A program made the translations under genes and the position numbers. The notes beneath the pieces were generated by a model. The model ran no database searches and had not been told where the DNA came from. It was given only the letters and a program-made list of their open reading frames with translations. DNA of 64,000 nt, taken from Lepidodermella squamata (lineage: Eukaryota; Gastrotricha). Where the stretch lies: NCBI GenBank assembly GCA_047495785.1, contig JBLDXI010000003.1, positions 1,178,001 to 1,242,000 of the forward strand, given 5' to 3'. Shown here piece after piece: positions 1 to 14,886 of the stretch (within the stretch, counting starts at the first letter, position 1; every line of letters starts with the position of its first letter).

Positions 1-682
1 CTCATCATTTTCTAGCAAGAATATTATATATATCGAAACCATTATGACATAGGAGCAAGATACGCGAAGTAGCACTTTTAGAAAGTACGCAATATTTATA
101 CAATAATAATAATAATAATTATGTGTAAATAACCGATTTTTCAAGACACTTGTTCAGATCCACGTTAGAAAGGCGATAAATGAGAAGAGAAATTAGCGAA
201 AAGAAATGTAAACTGGTCACTACTGATCGAACAACATTGTTACTGATTTTCAGATCATTTTTGAATTCAGAAATGTTTAGCATCACAATTAATCAACCAC
301 AAATGAATATATTTTTCCTAATATGGATTGTAAAAATGGTGTTGTTTGACTACTGATTTTTTAGCATCTCACGATATTTTTACGAGGTTTTGATCGATAT
401 CAAAACAGGAAGAAAGAATTGGTTAACTTATCAACGAAAGAAATTTCTAGAGATGAAACAACTATGGGCTTCAACAACTCATGATCAAGACATTAAATTT
501 TATACTCGAAGAGAACGAAAGATTTGCGAGAATTTTTGTTCAATTTTTTCGAAAAATCGACTTTTTGTAGCTTTATCTCTTATAGTAGCTGAGGCATATC
601 TCCTAATTCAAAAGCGTTAAGGCAAATGTAGCATCAATATTATGACGTAGTTGCAAAAATTATGAAGCGCGTTAAATATGTA
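1..682. other. Intergenic, no gene seen
   Basis: AT-rich sequence downstream of the first 5'-nucleotidase gene. Short reading frames here start at non-ATG codons or resemble no protein I know. A run of AAT trinucleotides lies near 105-120. I see nothing else. Confidence 0.5.
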
Positions 683-3600
683 TCACTTCTGAGGCGTGGC
701 TTCCGGCGACGGGCTCAGCTCGCCCGAGTCTTCGTCCTCACTCTCCTCGTCGTCACTTTTACTCGGCGACTGCTCGGTATCAGCCTCGTGCAGGGCCTCA
801 GTCAACCCGCGGTAATTGCCGTGATTATCATAACCCTCACCACCGTTAGGTACTGAAAGCGATTTCATCGACATACGACCGAATAGCTTGACCTTCGGAC
901 TGGCTTGCACCACCTCGAGCTCAGATTTTGGCAGGTCGATAACAGCCGCCAACGGGTTGTAGCCCGCGTTATGGTCGACCGTAGCCTCGTGGGGCAGCAA
1001 GACCGGCGGGGCTTTGAAGAAGTAAGAGTACGGGTAGTGGAGCAGGTTCAACGATGAAACAGCGTACAAATCAGCGTAGCGTTGCACCTGATTCGCAAAG
1101 AACGTCTGCCGCCCGCCGCTACGAAACACCGAGCCTATCGGCCCGCCATATGCCATGTCCATCTCGCGGGACACGTGGCGACTAGCTTTTTTGATGAGCG
1201 CGATTTCGGCGTGCTGCGGCGTGTCGAGGGACGACGCGCTTGAATCGAGGTACTTGTAAGCGTCGGCTAGCAAAATGTCGAGCTGGCCCAGCCTTAAGAA
1301 AAAAAATACGGATTAATAGAATGCAAACGAAAAATTCAAAAAATTACAGACGAGATCCTAATATTTTTGAAAAATGCCAAAATTAAGGCTTCAAACAAAA
1401 TGAAGCGGTATGATTTTTCCAACGAAAGGATATTGGCATGCAAAATTGTCGAAAATGCCTAAAAGCTTTCATCGGATTTAATTGACAAAAAAAAATAAAA
1501 AATATACCGTATTGGTGCGTTGCTGTACCAAGTACGAATCATTTTCATTTCAAAATAAGAGACTAGAATTTTTATTCGAGATTAATTCCTCCACAAAAAT
1601 GAGCGTCTCGAATCAGCAGTTTCAGACATCAAGTTATTCAGAAATTTGCAGGTAAATTTAGAACTTAGCCGGTAAGCAGGAAAACCATTGATAAGACCGT
1701 TAGGAAAAATCGACGAAAACGCTGATTAATCCCGCTTACTCCAGCATTCAAAATTTCAGAAAAAACAAACAAACACTTTTTTCATTTTTCGACTAAATGA
1801 AATGATACATTCGGCCAATATTTTTATTGAAATTTCATTCTATTTTGGCAATTATGAGTCGACATTTTTTCATTTTATACTGAATAAATCCAATAATTCA
1901 TAATAAATATTCTCAAGTTTAAAAATTGTCAATATTGCCAAAATTCTTCGTTGAAAATAAATAATCGAGGCATACCTTTTGAATAACTCCCGTTTAGAAG
2001 TCCAGACCAATAGCTCCTGATGCAACTCAGGGACAACCAAGTACGTTCTCCACCCTCGCTTCTTCTTCGACTTCAAAATATCACCAAAAATGTGATCACC
2101 AACATAGAGAACATCGCGACCTTTCGCCCCGATCAAATCCGAAAAGGTATCGCAAGACCCGCCCGAATAAATCTGGCCCTCCCTCAGCGGCCCGGTGTGG
2201 CGACCGATAGCCAGCGATCCTGTAGTCATATCAACCTGCCTCAATAGCGTGCCTTCTTCGAAAAACACCGGTTTTCCAGCATCGACAACAATCACATCGA
2301 AATAATTCGTCCACTTCACGTCAGGCTTATCCGGCTCCTCGAGTAAGTACTTCATCACAGCATTTGTATAGGCATAGCCTGAATTGGTCAGAATGAACAC
2401 TTTCGCGTGTAAACGCAATCGCTGTAACATCATCGGCAGTCGTTGGTCTTTCGTCAAATACTTATTGATATCTTTCAACGTTTCAGATTGAAGTAGGCCT
2501 GATCCATGCACAAAATCAACAGCCTGCCTTACGTCGTTGTAGACTGACTTGTAAGAAATGAAAAGGTCGCCGTTCTTGACACCTGTTGATTCAATTTCGA
2601 AATTGCCGCACATGCTGAAGTAGTCGACAACGCATGCGAGTAAATACACGGTCGAGTAGTCGAACAGCGTGTTCAGAATGTAAATACGCCCCGGTTCATT
2701 CAGTACGAACTTGTTCGGGTACAATTCAAGGATTTTCGAATTGCGCATCGGTTTCAGGCCGTGGAAACCAATCAGGATCGAGCCAAATTGATCGACTTTC
2801 AGCAAATTACCTGAAAAAGAAATCGGTTTTAATTTACTGTAAAATTGATAATTATTTTATTAGGGTCTAACCAACTAATATAATCCAATTAACAGCGCAA
2901 CATAAAATTTGGTGAAAATTCTTAAGTTTCGCGCAGAATTACCCATTTCAAATCGCTTTTTTAAGCATTTTCTAAACCTCAATCCGGAAAAAATTTGCCC
3001 AATACTTTTTCGTTCAGTTCTTTCCCCACCGCATGAATGATCTAACAAAAAACGGTTTTAAAAATAGACCCTGAATATTAAAATCGCGCAATACCCCCAC
3101 TTTCATTCCGAGAAATCGGAAAAATTGACACCCACGGAATTTTTCTATACTTTCAAGTGAATTAGCTACATCTCACGAGATCTCTGTATTATCATGTTGA
3201 ATGATAATATATTACAAAAACACTATTTCAAGGCTCTATCCCGTAATTTATCTGCTTCTCTAGCAGTAATTCCCGTGCGAAATTGATTGACCTAATTTTT
3301 GCTTTAGTTTTTTTTTACAACGGCTGTAGAATAATTGGACTTAGCTTCAAAAATGTTTTCTAGTCACGAAACGGCAAAGGGTCCCTAAAAATGTCAGAAA
3401 AGCTTTCACCTGCAATTTTTTTTAAATTGATCACAAAAAATTGAGCCAAAACTATGAAAATGATATAATAAGCAGCAAAGTTTATGACAATAGCACTCAA
3501 TCAAATTGGCCAACTACTATACTAAAGATTGAGCATAAATAATCCAATACTTTAGCCCATCTTTAAAAAAATGAGCAAAACCAAAGCTTGTATTTATAAT

Positions 3601-4282
3601 TGTCAAGTCAACTGAATTTCAAGTACGGCATAATAGAAACTAGGTATAAATGTACCACTATTATGCGGCTTAAGCTCTTCCCTATCAAAGGCTTTGTAAC
3701 TTCAAAAATTCATTGATAGCCTAAATTTACCTTAAAAATATTCAAACGATCATATTTGTAAAATTTACCGTATAATTTGTCGAACCAAAGGCCTCGAATA
3801 GCGAATGAAGGATCGTAGCGATAATTCTCACGAATAGCCGCCGGGTAGCCCATTGCATCAATGAGCCGTTGGATACTCAAATTGAACTGCAGCGCCTCGT
3901 ATTCAGGCGAAATATACTCCGCCAGCGTGTAATCCATATCAAATCCGAAAAATTTGATTTTATCGAGTTGCAAGGCACGATTTACGAAAATTCGATGCGG
4001 AGTTTCGCGGCGAAACGGCGTTTTCAGCTGCCGAATCGCCACGATATCTGCCAAATTGTGAAGAAGCCATGAAACATCCGAGCCTTCGGACGACTCGTCC
4101 ACTAGGCCCTTCGCAATAGCGGATCGCAGCATGGAAGAAGTTTTGTTAATGCTGCTATTAAGTGGCGTTCTGAATTGCTGGCTCGTCGTATCCTCTGCAA
4201 TTTGAACGCTGCGTGTTGTAGTGGTAGTAGTAGCGTTAGAATTATTCGCATTCGGAATGCCCGTGAGAGCCGCTTCACTCAT
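683..4282 (-). CDS. Cytosolic purine 5'-nucleotidase, NT5C2-like (copy 1)
   Basis: Predicted IMP/GMP 5'-nucleotidase of the HAD superfamily, acting in cytosolic purine nucleotide balance. Minus-strand exons are 3769-4282, 1976-2810 and 683-1292 (652 aa); each junction has GT-AG ends and keeps frame. The catalytic loop [13 protein letters not shown] gives nucleophile D115 and D117. Exon 2 encodes the family's YVGDHIFGDILKSKKKRGW segment (HAD motif IV, acidic pair binding Mg). The C-terminus is acidic and Ser-rich (SKSDDEESEDEDSGE), like the acidic tail of vertebrate NT5C2. The N-terminal 65 residues are low-complexity and differ from copy 2. ATG at 4282 is the first in frame. Both introns are long (683 and 958 nt). 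Its neighbour at 5.4 kb is a tandem paralogue. Family assignment is very secure; exact substrate is inferred. Confidence 0.93.
1293..1975 (-). other. Intron 2 of NT5C2-like copy 1
   Basis: A 683-nt AT-rich intron with the acceptor TTCTTAAG before exon 3 and the donor AAAAG|GTATGC after exon 2. No additional gene or repeat is evident. Confidence 0.7.
2811..3768 (-). other. Intron 1 of NT5C2-like copy 1
   Basis: A 958-nt AT-rich intron separating the catalytic Asp exon from the rest. The same position in copy 2 holds only 50 nt. No element is recognised inside it. Confidence 0.7.
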
Positions 4283-5464
4283 TATTATATTACAGATATT
4301 AGCAAATGGTACTATTGAGAAAAAAACGCATTAAACCCTAGATCAATGAAGCGGCTATGTGATATAAAAAACACCGGAAGTTTCTGCGTGTTTACTCTTC
4401 AAAAAATACAATATTTTTCTATCAAGGTGGATCGCGTAAAATATTGTTTATTCAATTTTTTAGCGTTGATAACATCTTGACGGATATTATCGAAAAACAC
4501 TGGAATCTGTATACATAATGACTGTTGTTATCTTCCAGTTTCCCTAACCGAATATAATAGACGGGGTAGAAAGAGAGAAAAAAAACCGCTATATTAACGA
4601 GTTCTTAGCCGCACGTATTGTATTACTGGTGGCTGCAATAAAAAAACTAGGCGCTTTAATAAAGAGCAATAAACAGGGGCGGGAGAACTACAAAAAACCG
4701 AGACGATAAGAGGCCACTTCTTCCCATATCGACTTGTTTGACAGGGTAGAAAAATACCGAGTACATTAGACGTAATCGATCCAGTAATATTATATAACAA
4801 ATCTAAAAATACAAAAAAAATCAATAATTAAATTTTAAGAAATCATCATTTATTTTTCGTAGAATCGAATCCAATTAGTAATAACAGGCCAAAAATATGC
4901 CACCTGAATATAACGCGAAAGCGCGAGTTATTTTCATTTTTTCAAGGTGGTTTAAAATTTAGATAAACATCGAAATTGTGCAGTCAATTAGCGGAGTTAT
5001 ATTAGAATATAATATTTTACGCTATTTAAACGAACCGGCTTGGACGGGGCAACAATAATAATAAATTCTTCATCAAAATAGTGTTAGTTTAATTTCTATA
5101 CCACCAGGTTGTGTTTGAAGACGTTGTTTTATCATAACAATATGCGAAGAGCAATGACAACAATTTAAAACGCTACGGCTATTATGACCATCATAATTTC
5201 TTGCATCGTGTAGTTTGTAGTAATAACAGGTGAAGTATTCAAGAATTTGGAAGCATGTATGGCTGTTTTTTCTCACATTTTTCAACAACAACAAGGCGAG
5301 CAATCAAGGCGTAATACTCGGGAGGTAATAGTCGCCGACTGAAAAAATCGACCGGAATGGCGTCGTCCGCAATTAATCATTCTTTAATAATATTATAGAC
5401 ACAACTCAAAAAATATTATTAGGATAAGCAGGTTTCAAGGTGAATAAACTATCGCGTTATTCTC
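4283..5464. other. Intergenic between the two nucleotidase genes
   Basis: About 1.2 kb holding the 5' flank of copy 1 and the 3' flank of copy 2, both on the minus strand. AT-rich; no supported gene. Confidence 0.5.
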
Positions 5465-9214
<3,750 letters not shown>

Positions 9215-10534
9215 ATGGAAGGCATGTTGCGTTTTTGTGTTGTTTTTTCTTTCGCCTTCAACGCTGCTCTGTGTGTTTCGTATTGCCAGCGAGACTTGAC
9301 AACATTGGAGCAAGTTATCGTTGTTTTTCGCCATGGGGATCGCAATCCTTCGAGCACATTTCCTACCGATATTTGGCAAGAAGATAAATGGCCTTTAGGG
9401 TTTGGTGAACTAATACCAAGGGGAGTCCGCCGCCATTATGAATACGGTCAGTGGATGCGCCAGTGTTTTGGCAACTTTTTTGGAGATTCTCTTACAACCA
9501 ATAATGTATACGTAAGAAGCACCGACAGTGATCGTGCGTTGATGAGCGCACAGGCTCATCTTGCTGGTATTTACCCCCCTAAAGGCAGTCAAAAGTGGGG
9601 ACAGCCAAATATCACTCTTGGTTCTTTGTGGCAGCCGTTCCCTGTTCACACCGTGAGCGTTTACGAAGATAATTTACTAGTAGCTAACCTAAACTGTGCG
9701 CGATACAACGAGGGTGTTGAAGATGCCTACAACCCTAGCCTCAACAAACTTGTGAAAAGCATCGAGGATGAAGATGCTGCGATTTTGAATTTTTTGGCAA
9801 CTAATGGCGGTATAAATTCATCGAGCTTGTTAGTTGTCACAGAGACCATGCCGGACCCTGTCATTGTGGAATTGGAACAGAACAAAACTCTCGTACCTTG
9901 GCTTGAAAATAACAAAACGTTGACTGACAAGTTGGTCGGCTACTTCGATGTGTGGTTTCAGCTTACTTGCGCCCCTGAACCTTTGGCTAAATTAGTCAGT
10001 GGGCCTTTGCTGCAAACTATTGTTGAAAATATGGTCAATCGGTCAATTGCAGGTACGGCGCATGCGCCGCCTTCATTCAAACATATAATTTATTCCGCTC
10101 ACGATACAAACGTTGCGGCTCTGGTCGGTTTGCTTGGCGAATTCAACAACATTGCCCCGCCTTACGCTGCGAGTGTTATATTTGAACTGCACAAGATCGA
10201 CGAGAAAAATCATGGCGTGCTTGTTTTCTACCGAAATTCATCTGACTCTGATCCATTTCCAGTTCTTGTAGCTAATTGCACTGGTTTCATGGATAGCGGC
10301 TGCACTCTGACTAATTTTATTCAAGCCGTTTCTAGTAAAGTAACACACTCCCATGCTACCGATTGCCTCTCTGGTCGCACGAAGCCTGCGGCTCCTCTCG
10401 ACTTGCAAACCATTCTTATCGTTGTTGGTGTGACTGCGGCTCTTATGGCCTCAACGATAGCAATTTCTTGCTTGCTGAAGTATTTGAGGAGGCGACCTGT
10501 TGATGATGAGCAGATCGAACCTATTGTTAATTGA
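9215..10534 (+). CDS. Membrane-bound histidine acid phosphatase, intronless
   Basis: Histidine-type acid phosphatase (prostatic/lysosomal branch), hydrolysing phosphomonoesters in lysosome or at the cell surface. The 439-aa frame begins with a hydrophobic signal peptide (about residues 4-22). The catalytic RHGDR motif is at R39-H40 but reads RHGDRNP where RHGDRTP is usual. The acid/base pair His-Asp is at 296-297 in IIYSAHDTN. Several N-glycosylation sequons follow. A transmembrane helix at about 399-422 (ILIVVGVTAALMASTIAI) precedes a short basic-acidic cytosolic tail, the ACP2 topology. There are no introns, whereas most of its neighbours have them, so an origin by retroposition is possible. 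ATG at 9215 directly precedes the signal peptide. Confidence 0.92.
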   Translation: MEGMLRFCVVFSFAFNAALCVSYCQRDLTTLEQVIVVFRHGDRNPSSTFPTDIWQEDKWPLGFGELIPRGVRRHYEYGQWMRQCFGNFFGDSLTTNNVYVRSTDSDRALMSAQAHLAGIYPPKGSQKWGQPNITLGSLWQPFPVHTVSVYEDNLLVANLNCARYNEGVEDAYNPSLNKLVKSIEDEDAAILNFLATNGGINSSSLLVVTETMPDPVIVELEQNKTLVPWLENNKTLTDKLVGYFDVWFQLTCAPEPLAKLVSGPLLQTIVENMVNRSIAGTAHAPPSFKHIIYSAHDTNVAALVGLLGEFNNIAPPYAASVIFELHKIDEKNHGVLVFYRNSSDSDPFPVLVANCTGFMDSGCTLTNFIQAVSSKVTHSHATDCLSGRTKPAAPLDLQTILIVVGVTAALMASTIAISCLLKYLRRRPVDDEQIEPIVN

Positions 10535-10975
10535 TTTCATTTGTTTAAGCTCTCTCTAGTCTTTGTAATTCTTATTTATTTTTTGTCTCAAATCTTTCAG
10601 GCTTTGCAGAAACAATGACATATGATTTAATGAAGTTGTATTACGAGATTTAATTTATTTTCAGCTGATAAAAAGTGGTGCTGTCGAATCTCTCCTCGCG
10701 GAGAATTATGATATAAATGATGCAATGTATTTTCTTACGAATTTGATGCTTGCAATGATTTTTGTTATAATTTATATAGTAAATACCTAACATTGTGCCT
10801 CAAAAATAATAGAATTGGCTGGGATTGATCATACACCCTTTAAATCTACGCCTGCCCTTCGTCATTTCTTTATGCCTTATTTCCCCGAATTAGGTACCAC
10901 TTATCAGTGAGTTGTTTTGGGCCGATCACAAAAATTGCTTCCGTTCAAGCGCGACTGAACCTGATTCTGACTCGC
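10535..10975 (+). other. Intergenic / 5' flank of GID8
   Basis: AT-rich spacer. A stretch at about 10665-10790 after a TTTTCAG reads openly for about 40 codons but begins without ATG and resembles nothing known. An acceptor-like ATCAG just before 10907 leaves room for an additional 5' exon or trans-splice site of GID8. Confidence 0.4.
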
Positions 10976-11824
10976 ATGATGGGTGAACGTCTGGGTCTCG
11001 CACTTGCCTTGGAAAGACGGCCGACTGTCTTGCCTACTCCTCAGCATTTGCTCGGCGGAATGGCGCCCAGCAATCTGAGTCAGATGGACGCGATAGGCGG
11101 AGGCGTTTCCCTACCCCAATGGACGGACGAACTCCCGAAATACGCTCTCGATCGCCATCATCTCAACCGAATCGTGCTGAGCTATCTAATTTCCGAGGGC
11201 CACAAAGAAGCTGCGGAGCGTTTTATCCAAGAGACAGGCTTGATACCACCGATTTCGCTAGAAATTCTCGCTGACTGCGTGTCATTGCGGCAGTTGATTG
11301 TCGATGGCAAAATCTTGGACGCCATAGTTTTGCTCAATGATCTCAATCCGATGTTGCTCGAGGAAAATCGGTACCTTTTGTTCAAACTGCAACAGCAATA
11401 CGTCATCGAGTTGATTCGCGAAAAGCGACTCGACGAAGCGCTAGTCTACGCTCAGAATTTCCTGTCCGAGCGGGTCAACGAAGAAGCTCACATTCTACCC
11501 GAGCTCGAGAAAACGCTCACCCTTCTAGCTTTTGACGACCCCTGCATGTCGCCTTTTGCCGATCTAATGACAGTCGAACATCGCCAGGAAGTTGCGAGCG
11601 AGGCTGTTCAGGCCTTGCTATCAGCCCGAGGCTGGAGCTCGGCAATCGATTCGGGGGAGCCCACTATTGAAGGCATTCTCCGGCTGGCGTCGTGGTGCCA
11701 AGACGATTTGGCACGCTCTGGTCTTCGGACCCCGGTCATTTCCGAGGTCGAATCAGGAAAGCTTTCTATCACCGGCACGGAGCCGCTAAGTTTCGGCTCA
11801 ACTAGCCAGATTCAACACCAGTAA
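10976..11824 (+). CDS. GID8: GID8/TWA1 homologue, CTLH E3 ligase scaffold
   Basis: Core subunit of the GID/CTLH ubiquitin ligase, which binds RANBP9/Gid1 and links the catalytic and substrate modules in cytosol and nucleus. The 282-aa product shows LisH at about 62-88 (LNRIVLSYLISEGHKEAAERF), then CTLH (about 91-150, with LLEENRYLLFKLQQQYVIE), then CRA with the family signature TLTLLAFDDPCMSPFADL. It aligns with vertebrate GID8 over almost its whole length, with an extra N-terminal 55 residues. The open frame reaches upstream to 10907 without another ATG, so ATG at 10976 is chosen; an upstream exon cannot be excluded. No introns are seen. The stop is only 103 nt before the PSMD4 start. Confidence 0.93.
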   Translation: MMGERLGLALALERRPTVLPTPQHLLGGMAPSNLSQMDAIGGGVSLPQWTDELPKYALDRHHLNRIVLSYLISEGHKEAAERFIQETGLIPPISLEILADCVSLRQLIVDGKILDAIVLLNDLNPMLLEENRYLLFKLQQQYVIELIREKRLDEALVYAQNFLSERVNEEAHILPELEKTLTLLAFDDPCMSPFADLMTVEHRQEVASEAVQALLSARGWSSAIDSGEPTIEGILRLASWCQDDLARSGLRTPVISEVESGKLSITGTEPLSFGSTSQIQHQ

Positions 11825-11927
11825 CAATTTTAAAATTTTGTTTGCATGCTATTGCCGTAAAGTGTAAATAAAATTACTGAATCTTTTATTTCGATTTTTA
11901 TAGATTTTTTAACGCGATTTAATTGAA
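11825..11927 (+). promoter_or_regulatory. Operon-type junction: poly(A) signal plus trans-splice-like acceptor
   Basis: Between the GID8 stop and the PSMD4 ATG lie an AATAAA at 11867-11872, then a U-rich tract, then a 3' splice acceptor TTTTTATAG ending at 11903 that has no upstream donor. ATG follows 24 nt later. This order and length are typical of intercistronic regions in nematode operons processed by spliced-leader trans-splicing. No promoter fits easily. The operon interpretation is inference. Confidence 0.5.
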
Positions 11928-14066
11928 ATGGTCCTCGAAAGCACTGTTGTCTGCGTCGATGGCAGCGACTACATGCGAAACGGCGATTTCGTGCCAACCC
12001 GCCTGCAGGCTCAACAAGACGCTATCAGCCTGGTTTGCCACGCGAAACTGCGCGCGAACCCGGAGAACAACGTCGCCCTTGTGGTTTGCCGCGATCGCGT
12101 TGAAGTTCTGTGCACGCTGACGACGGACATTGGTAAAATCCTGAGCAAGGCGCATCAAATCCAACCGAGTGGAAATTTCAACTTCACCACCGGAATTTGC
12201 GTCGCTCATCTTGCTTTGAAGCATCGAATTGGCAAGAATCACCGCATGCGTGTTGTCACCTTTGTCGGCTCGCCGATCAACGAGGACGAGAAGGATTTGG
12301 TGAAGCTGGCGAAGCGTCTCAAGAAGGAGAAGGTCAACGTGTCTGTGATCAATTTCGGCTCTGAGGGTGAGAATGAGGCGAAATTGACGGCGTTTGTCGA
12401 CGCGTTGAACGGCAAGGACGGCCAGCAGAGCCATATTGTCAACGTGCCGACTGGACCGATGTTGACTGAACCGCTGATGCAGAGCGCGATTATTCTCGGC
12501 GAGGACGGCGCTGCTCCGCCGGGGTTTTCGGCCGGTGGCGGGTTCGAGTTTGGCCTTGATCCGAACGAAGATCCTGAGCTGGTTATGGCCCTGCGTATCT
12601 CGCTGGAGGAACAGCGTCAACGACAGGAGCAGAGGCAGGGTGGCCAGGAGAGCGGGGCGACCGCAGCCCCCGAGGCCAGTGCTAGTTCGGCGGCTATGTC
12701 CGACGAAGATGCCATGTTGCAACGAGCTTTGGCTATGAGTGTTGAACCAGCTGGTGGCGCAGGTAAGCAAATTATAGATTAAAAATGCTCGAGAATTTTT
12801 GAAATCGAGAATAGGCCATAGATTTTGGAAAACTTGACCTTTCAAACTTGTAATTGGGACCATTAAAATATCAACACCTGACCCTTAACGAACCTTAGAT
12901 CAAAATTCTCACCAGGCTGCGATCCCTAGAATTTTTTCCATTATTTTTTAATCATTTTTCAGTCTGGGAAAAGATTCTCAAATTATGCGTCCGAGCTATA
13001 AAATATCCCTAAATTAACATCCATTTTTCTTCAACTTTTTCATGAACTGGGCTCTCAACCGCATTTTCAGCCAGTTTTCAGTCGAATAAAGTGGGCTTTG
13101 AGCGAAGTGAGCCTCAGCTAACGCTATTTTTAAAGAATTTCTCTGGAAACGTGACTTCAAATAAATCAAGTCTTTGTAAATTTCAAGTTCTTTGAAAATC
13201 ATCAGGCGACTCCCCGTTTGAGAAGCTCTGTTTTAATTACTGAATTACATTTATTTTTGTTCAATGCAAAATTTTCAAAACCGTTTTTCGAGTTCGAAAA
13301 ATGTCAACGCAATTTACCCGTTTTTTTCCTCAAAATTGAACCATTTCCCATCCATTTTCCGCGATTTCACTGAAAATTTGTAAACATGCCGCGCAAAGCT
13401 CGGAAAAAGCCGAAATTTACTGTTTCGTTAATTGTCGGTATTTCACCTGGCTGGACTGAATTTTTCAGGATTTTTCTGGTCAATTTTCATAGCAAATTCA
13501 GATATAATTGTTTCCTGACCATTAAACAAGAGATTTTCTACCATTTCAGTTTTTCTGGTTTTTTTCGATAAGCACTTTTGCAAAACTAATATCGTCCAAT
13601 TTTCAGGATTTTCTCTAATTTTCCGAATTAAAGAATCAACCAGAAACAAATCAGCGAATTTTGCGAAGTTGATTAACTAATTTCGATTTTTCTCTTGATT
13701 CTAGGTGCGAGCCAACCAGCTACGTCACAGTCTGCCCCGGCCGCCGCCATGCGCGCAGCTGTACCTGACCTGGCGGCCATGACCGAGGAGGAACAGCTGC
13801 AATACGCCCTTCAAATGTCGATGCAAGGCGAGGCCGGCGGTGCGTCGATGGACGTCGATTCGCAGTCTGCCCCGGCCACTCAGGCCACTCAGGCGGCGCC
13901 GGACGCTGACATGCTGTCCGACCCGGCCTATCTCGAAGAAATCCTGCGATCGCTGCCGGGCGTCAACCCGGACTCGGACGTGATTCGCAACGCCGTCTCC
14001 TCGCTTCACCCGCCGCCGAAAAAGGAGGAAAGCGACGACCCGGAGGCTAAGAAGAAGCGCAAGTGA
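11928..14066 (+). CDS. PSMD4: 26S proteasome subunit PSMD4/Rpn10, ubiquitin receptor
   Basis: Ubiquitin-chain receptor of the proteasome 19S particle. Exons are 11928-12762 and 13705-14066 (398 aa, phase 1, donor GCAG|GTAAGC, acceptor TTCTAG). The VWA domain occupies about 1-190 and opens with [20 protein letters not shown], the hallmark Rpn10 start. UIM1 is at about 211-232 ([20 protein letters not shown]). A second UIM-like helix is at about 258-272 ([14 protein letters not shown]). The last UIM is at about 304-321 ([16 protein letters not shown]). The tail holds the conserved [19 protein letters not shown] and a Lys-rich end. Functional partners in the window are GID8 and USP5. Confidence 0.96.
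12763..13704 (+). other. Intron of PSMD4
   Basis: A 942-nt AT-rich intron. Short frames on both strands inside it show no recognisable protein. No transposon or structured RNA was identified. Confidence 0.7.
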
Positions 14067-14502
14067 ACACCGCAGCGCGCCCATTCGCTTTTATTCCACC
14101 TTAACCGCTATTCAAACTTTGTGTTAATTCAAGCGTTAAATGAAGAAAAAATGTATTCGGATAGCTTTGCCGTCTCTCTCGTTTACTTGCTCTCATGTTA
14201 CAAAGAAAATGTGATGATCACTTGGCTACATAGTAGCAGGGCAAATTAGTCGAAAAACTCGTCGAAAATGCAATTTATTCAATATTTATTGATTTCTTGG
14301 AATTAGGAAAATTTGGGTATATTATGTGGGAATTTATTGAGTATTTCTAGATGTTTTTGCAATTTCGGCATGTTTTTTGATGAAATGTCTCTTGAACGGT
14401 CGCATTGACGAATCACAGACTAATAATGTTAAATAAAAAGTTTGAAAAACTTGAAATTAATTTTTTCCGAATTTTCTTAGAATTTAATAAAATTTTGAAA
14501 AC
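14067..14502 (+). other. Intercistronic PSMD4-SPCS1 spacer
   Basis: Contains AATAAA at about 14432, then an acceptor-like ATTTTCTTAG ending at about 14480 and ATG at 14503. The arrangement resembles the GID8-PSMD4 junction, but the gap is longer. It could be the next operon junction or an ordinary promoter with a trans-splice site. Confidence 0.4.
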
Positions 14503-14886
14503 ATGTCGACCTTTTTCGACGACTACATCTGGCCGATTATTCCGGGCTTTATAAAGAACATCCCCATCCATATGGACTATAAGGGCCAGGAATTAGCCGA
14601 GCAGATGTTCAAAGTCATCCTAGTCGTGTGTGGCGCTATTGGTTTTGTCGTTGGCTACGTAACCCAGCAGTTGTCCTACACCGTTTATTGCCTGTTATTC
14701 GGCCTCGCAATTTCAAGCCTGCTCTGCCTGCCGCCGTGGCCGATGTTCCGGCGCCACCCGTTGCCGTGGCACGCAGCTGTTCCAACCGAGTCGAGCGAGG
14801 GCACTCAGACGCCGAACAACACGCCAAATGACACGCCTACAGCTGCAGCCAGCGCTTCTGCAAAGCCGAGCAAAAAACGCGCATAA
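14503..14886 (+). CDS. SPCS1: Signal peptidase complex subunit 1 (SPC12)
   Basis: Small non-catalytic subunit of the ER signal peptidase. The single-exon product is 127 aa. The family core IPIHMDYKGQELAEQMFKVI leads into two transmembrane helices at about 37-58 and 62-82 joined by the conserved loop GYVTQQLSYT, ending in the LPPWPMFRRHPLPWH motif shared by animal SPCS1 proteins. The N-terminus has a hydrophobic extension (about 20 aa) and the C-terminus a low-complexity Thr/Ala/Lys tail, both longer than in the usual roughly 100-aa protein. Both termini are expected to face the cytosol. Confidence 0.93.
   Translation: MSTFFDDYIWPIIPGFIKNIPIHMDYKGQELAEQMFKVILVVCGAIGFVVGYVTQQLSYTVYCLLFGLAISSLLCLPPWPMFRRHPLPWHAAVPTESSEGTQTPNNTPNDTPTAAASASAKPSKKRA

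Noticed and set aside
390-856. Short plus-strand frames left of the first gene
   Set aside because: The first begins at TTG; the second overlaps the coding exon of the 5'-nucleotidase on the other strand and is its shadow.
10665-10790. Open stretch LIKSGAVESLLAENYDINDAM after a TTTTCAG
   Set aside because: Looks slightly protein-like but has no ATG, no donor and no family I recognise; noted only in the intergenic entry.
11919-12863. 314-codon minus-strand frame over PSMD4 exon 1
   Set aside because: Antisense shadow of a strongly conserved sense exon.
13386-13649. Frames inside the PSMD4 intron
   Set aside because: Phe/Lys-rich AT-driven composition with no conserved motif.
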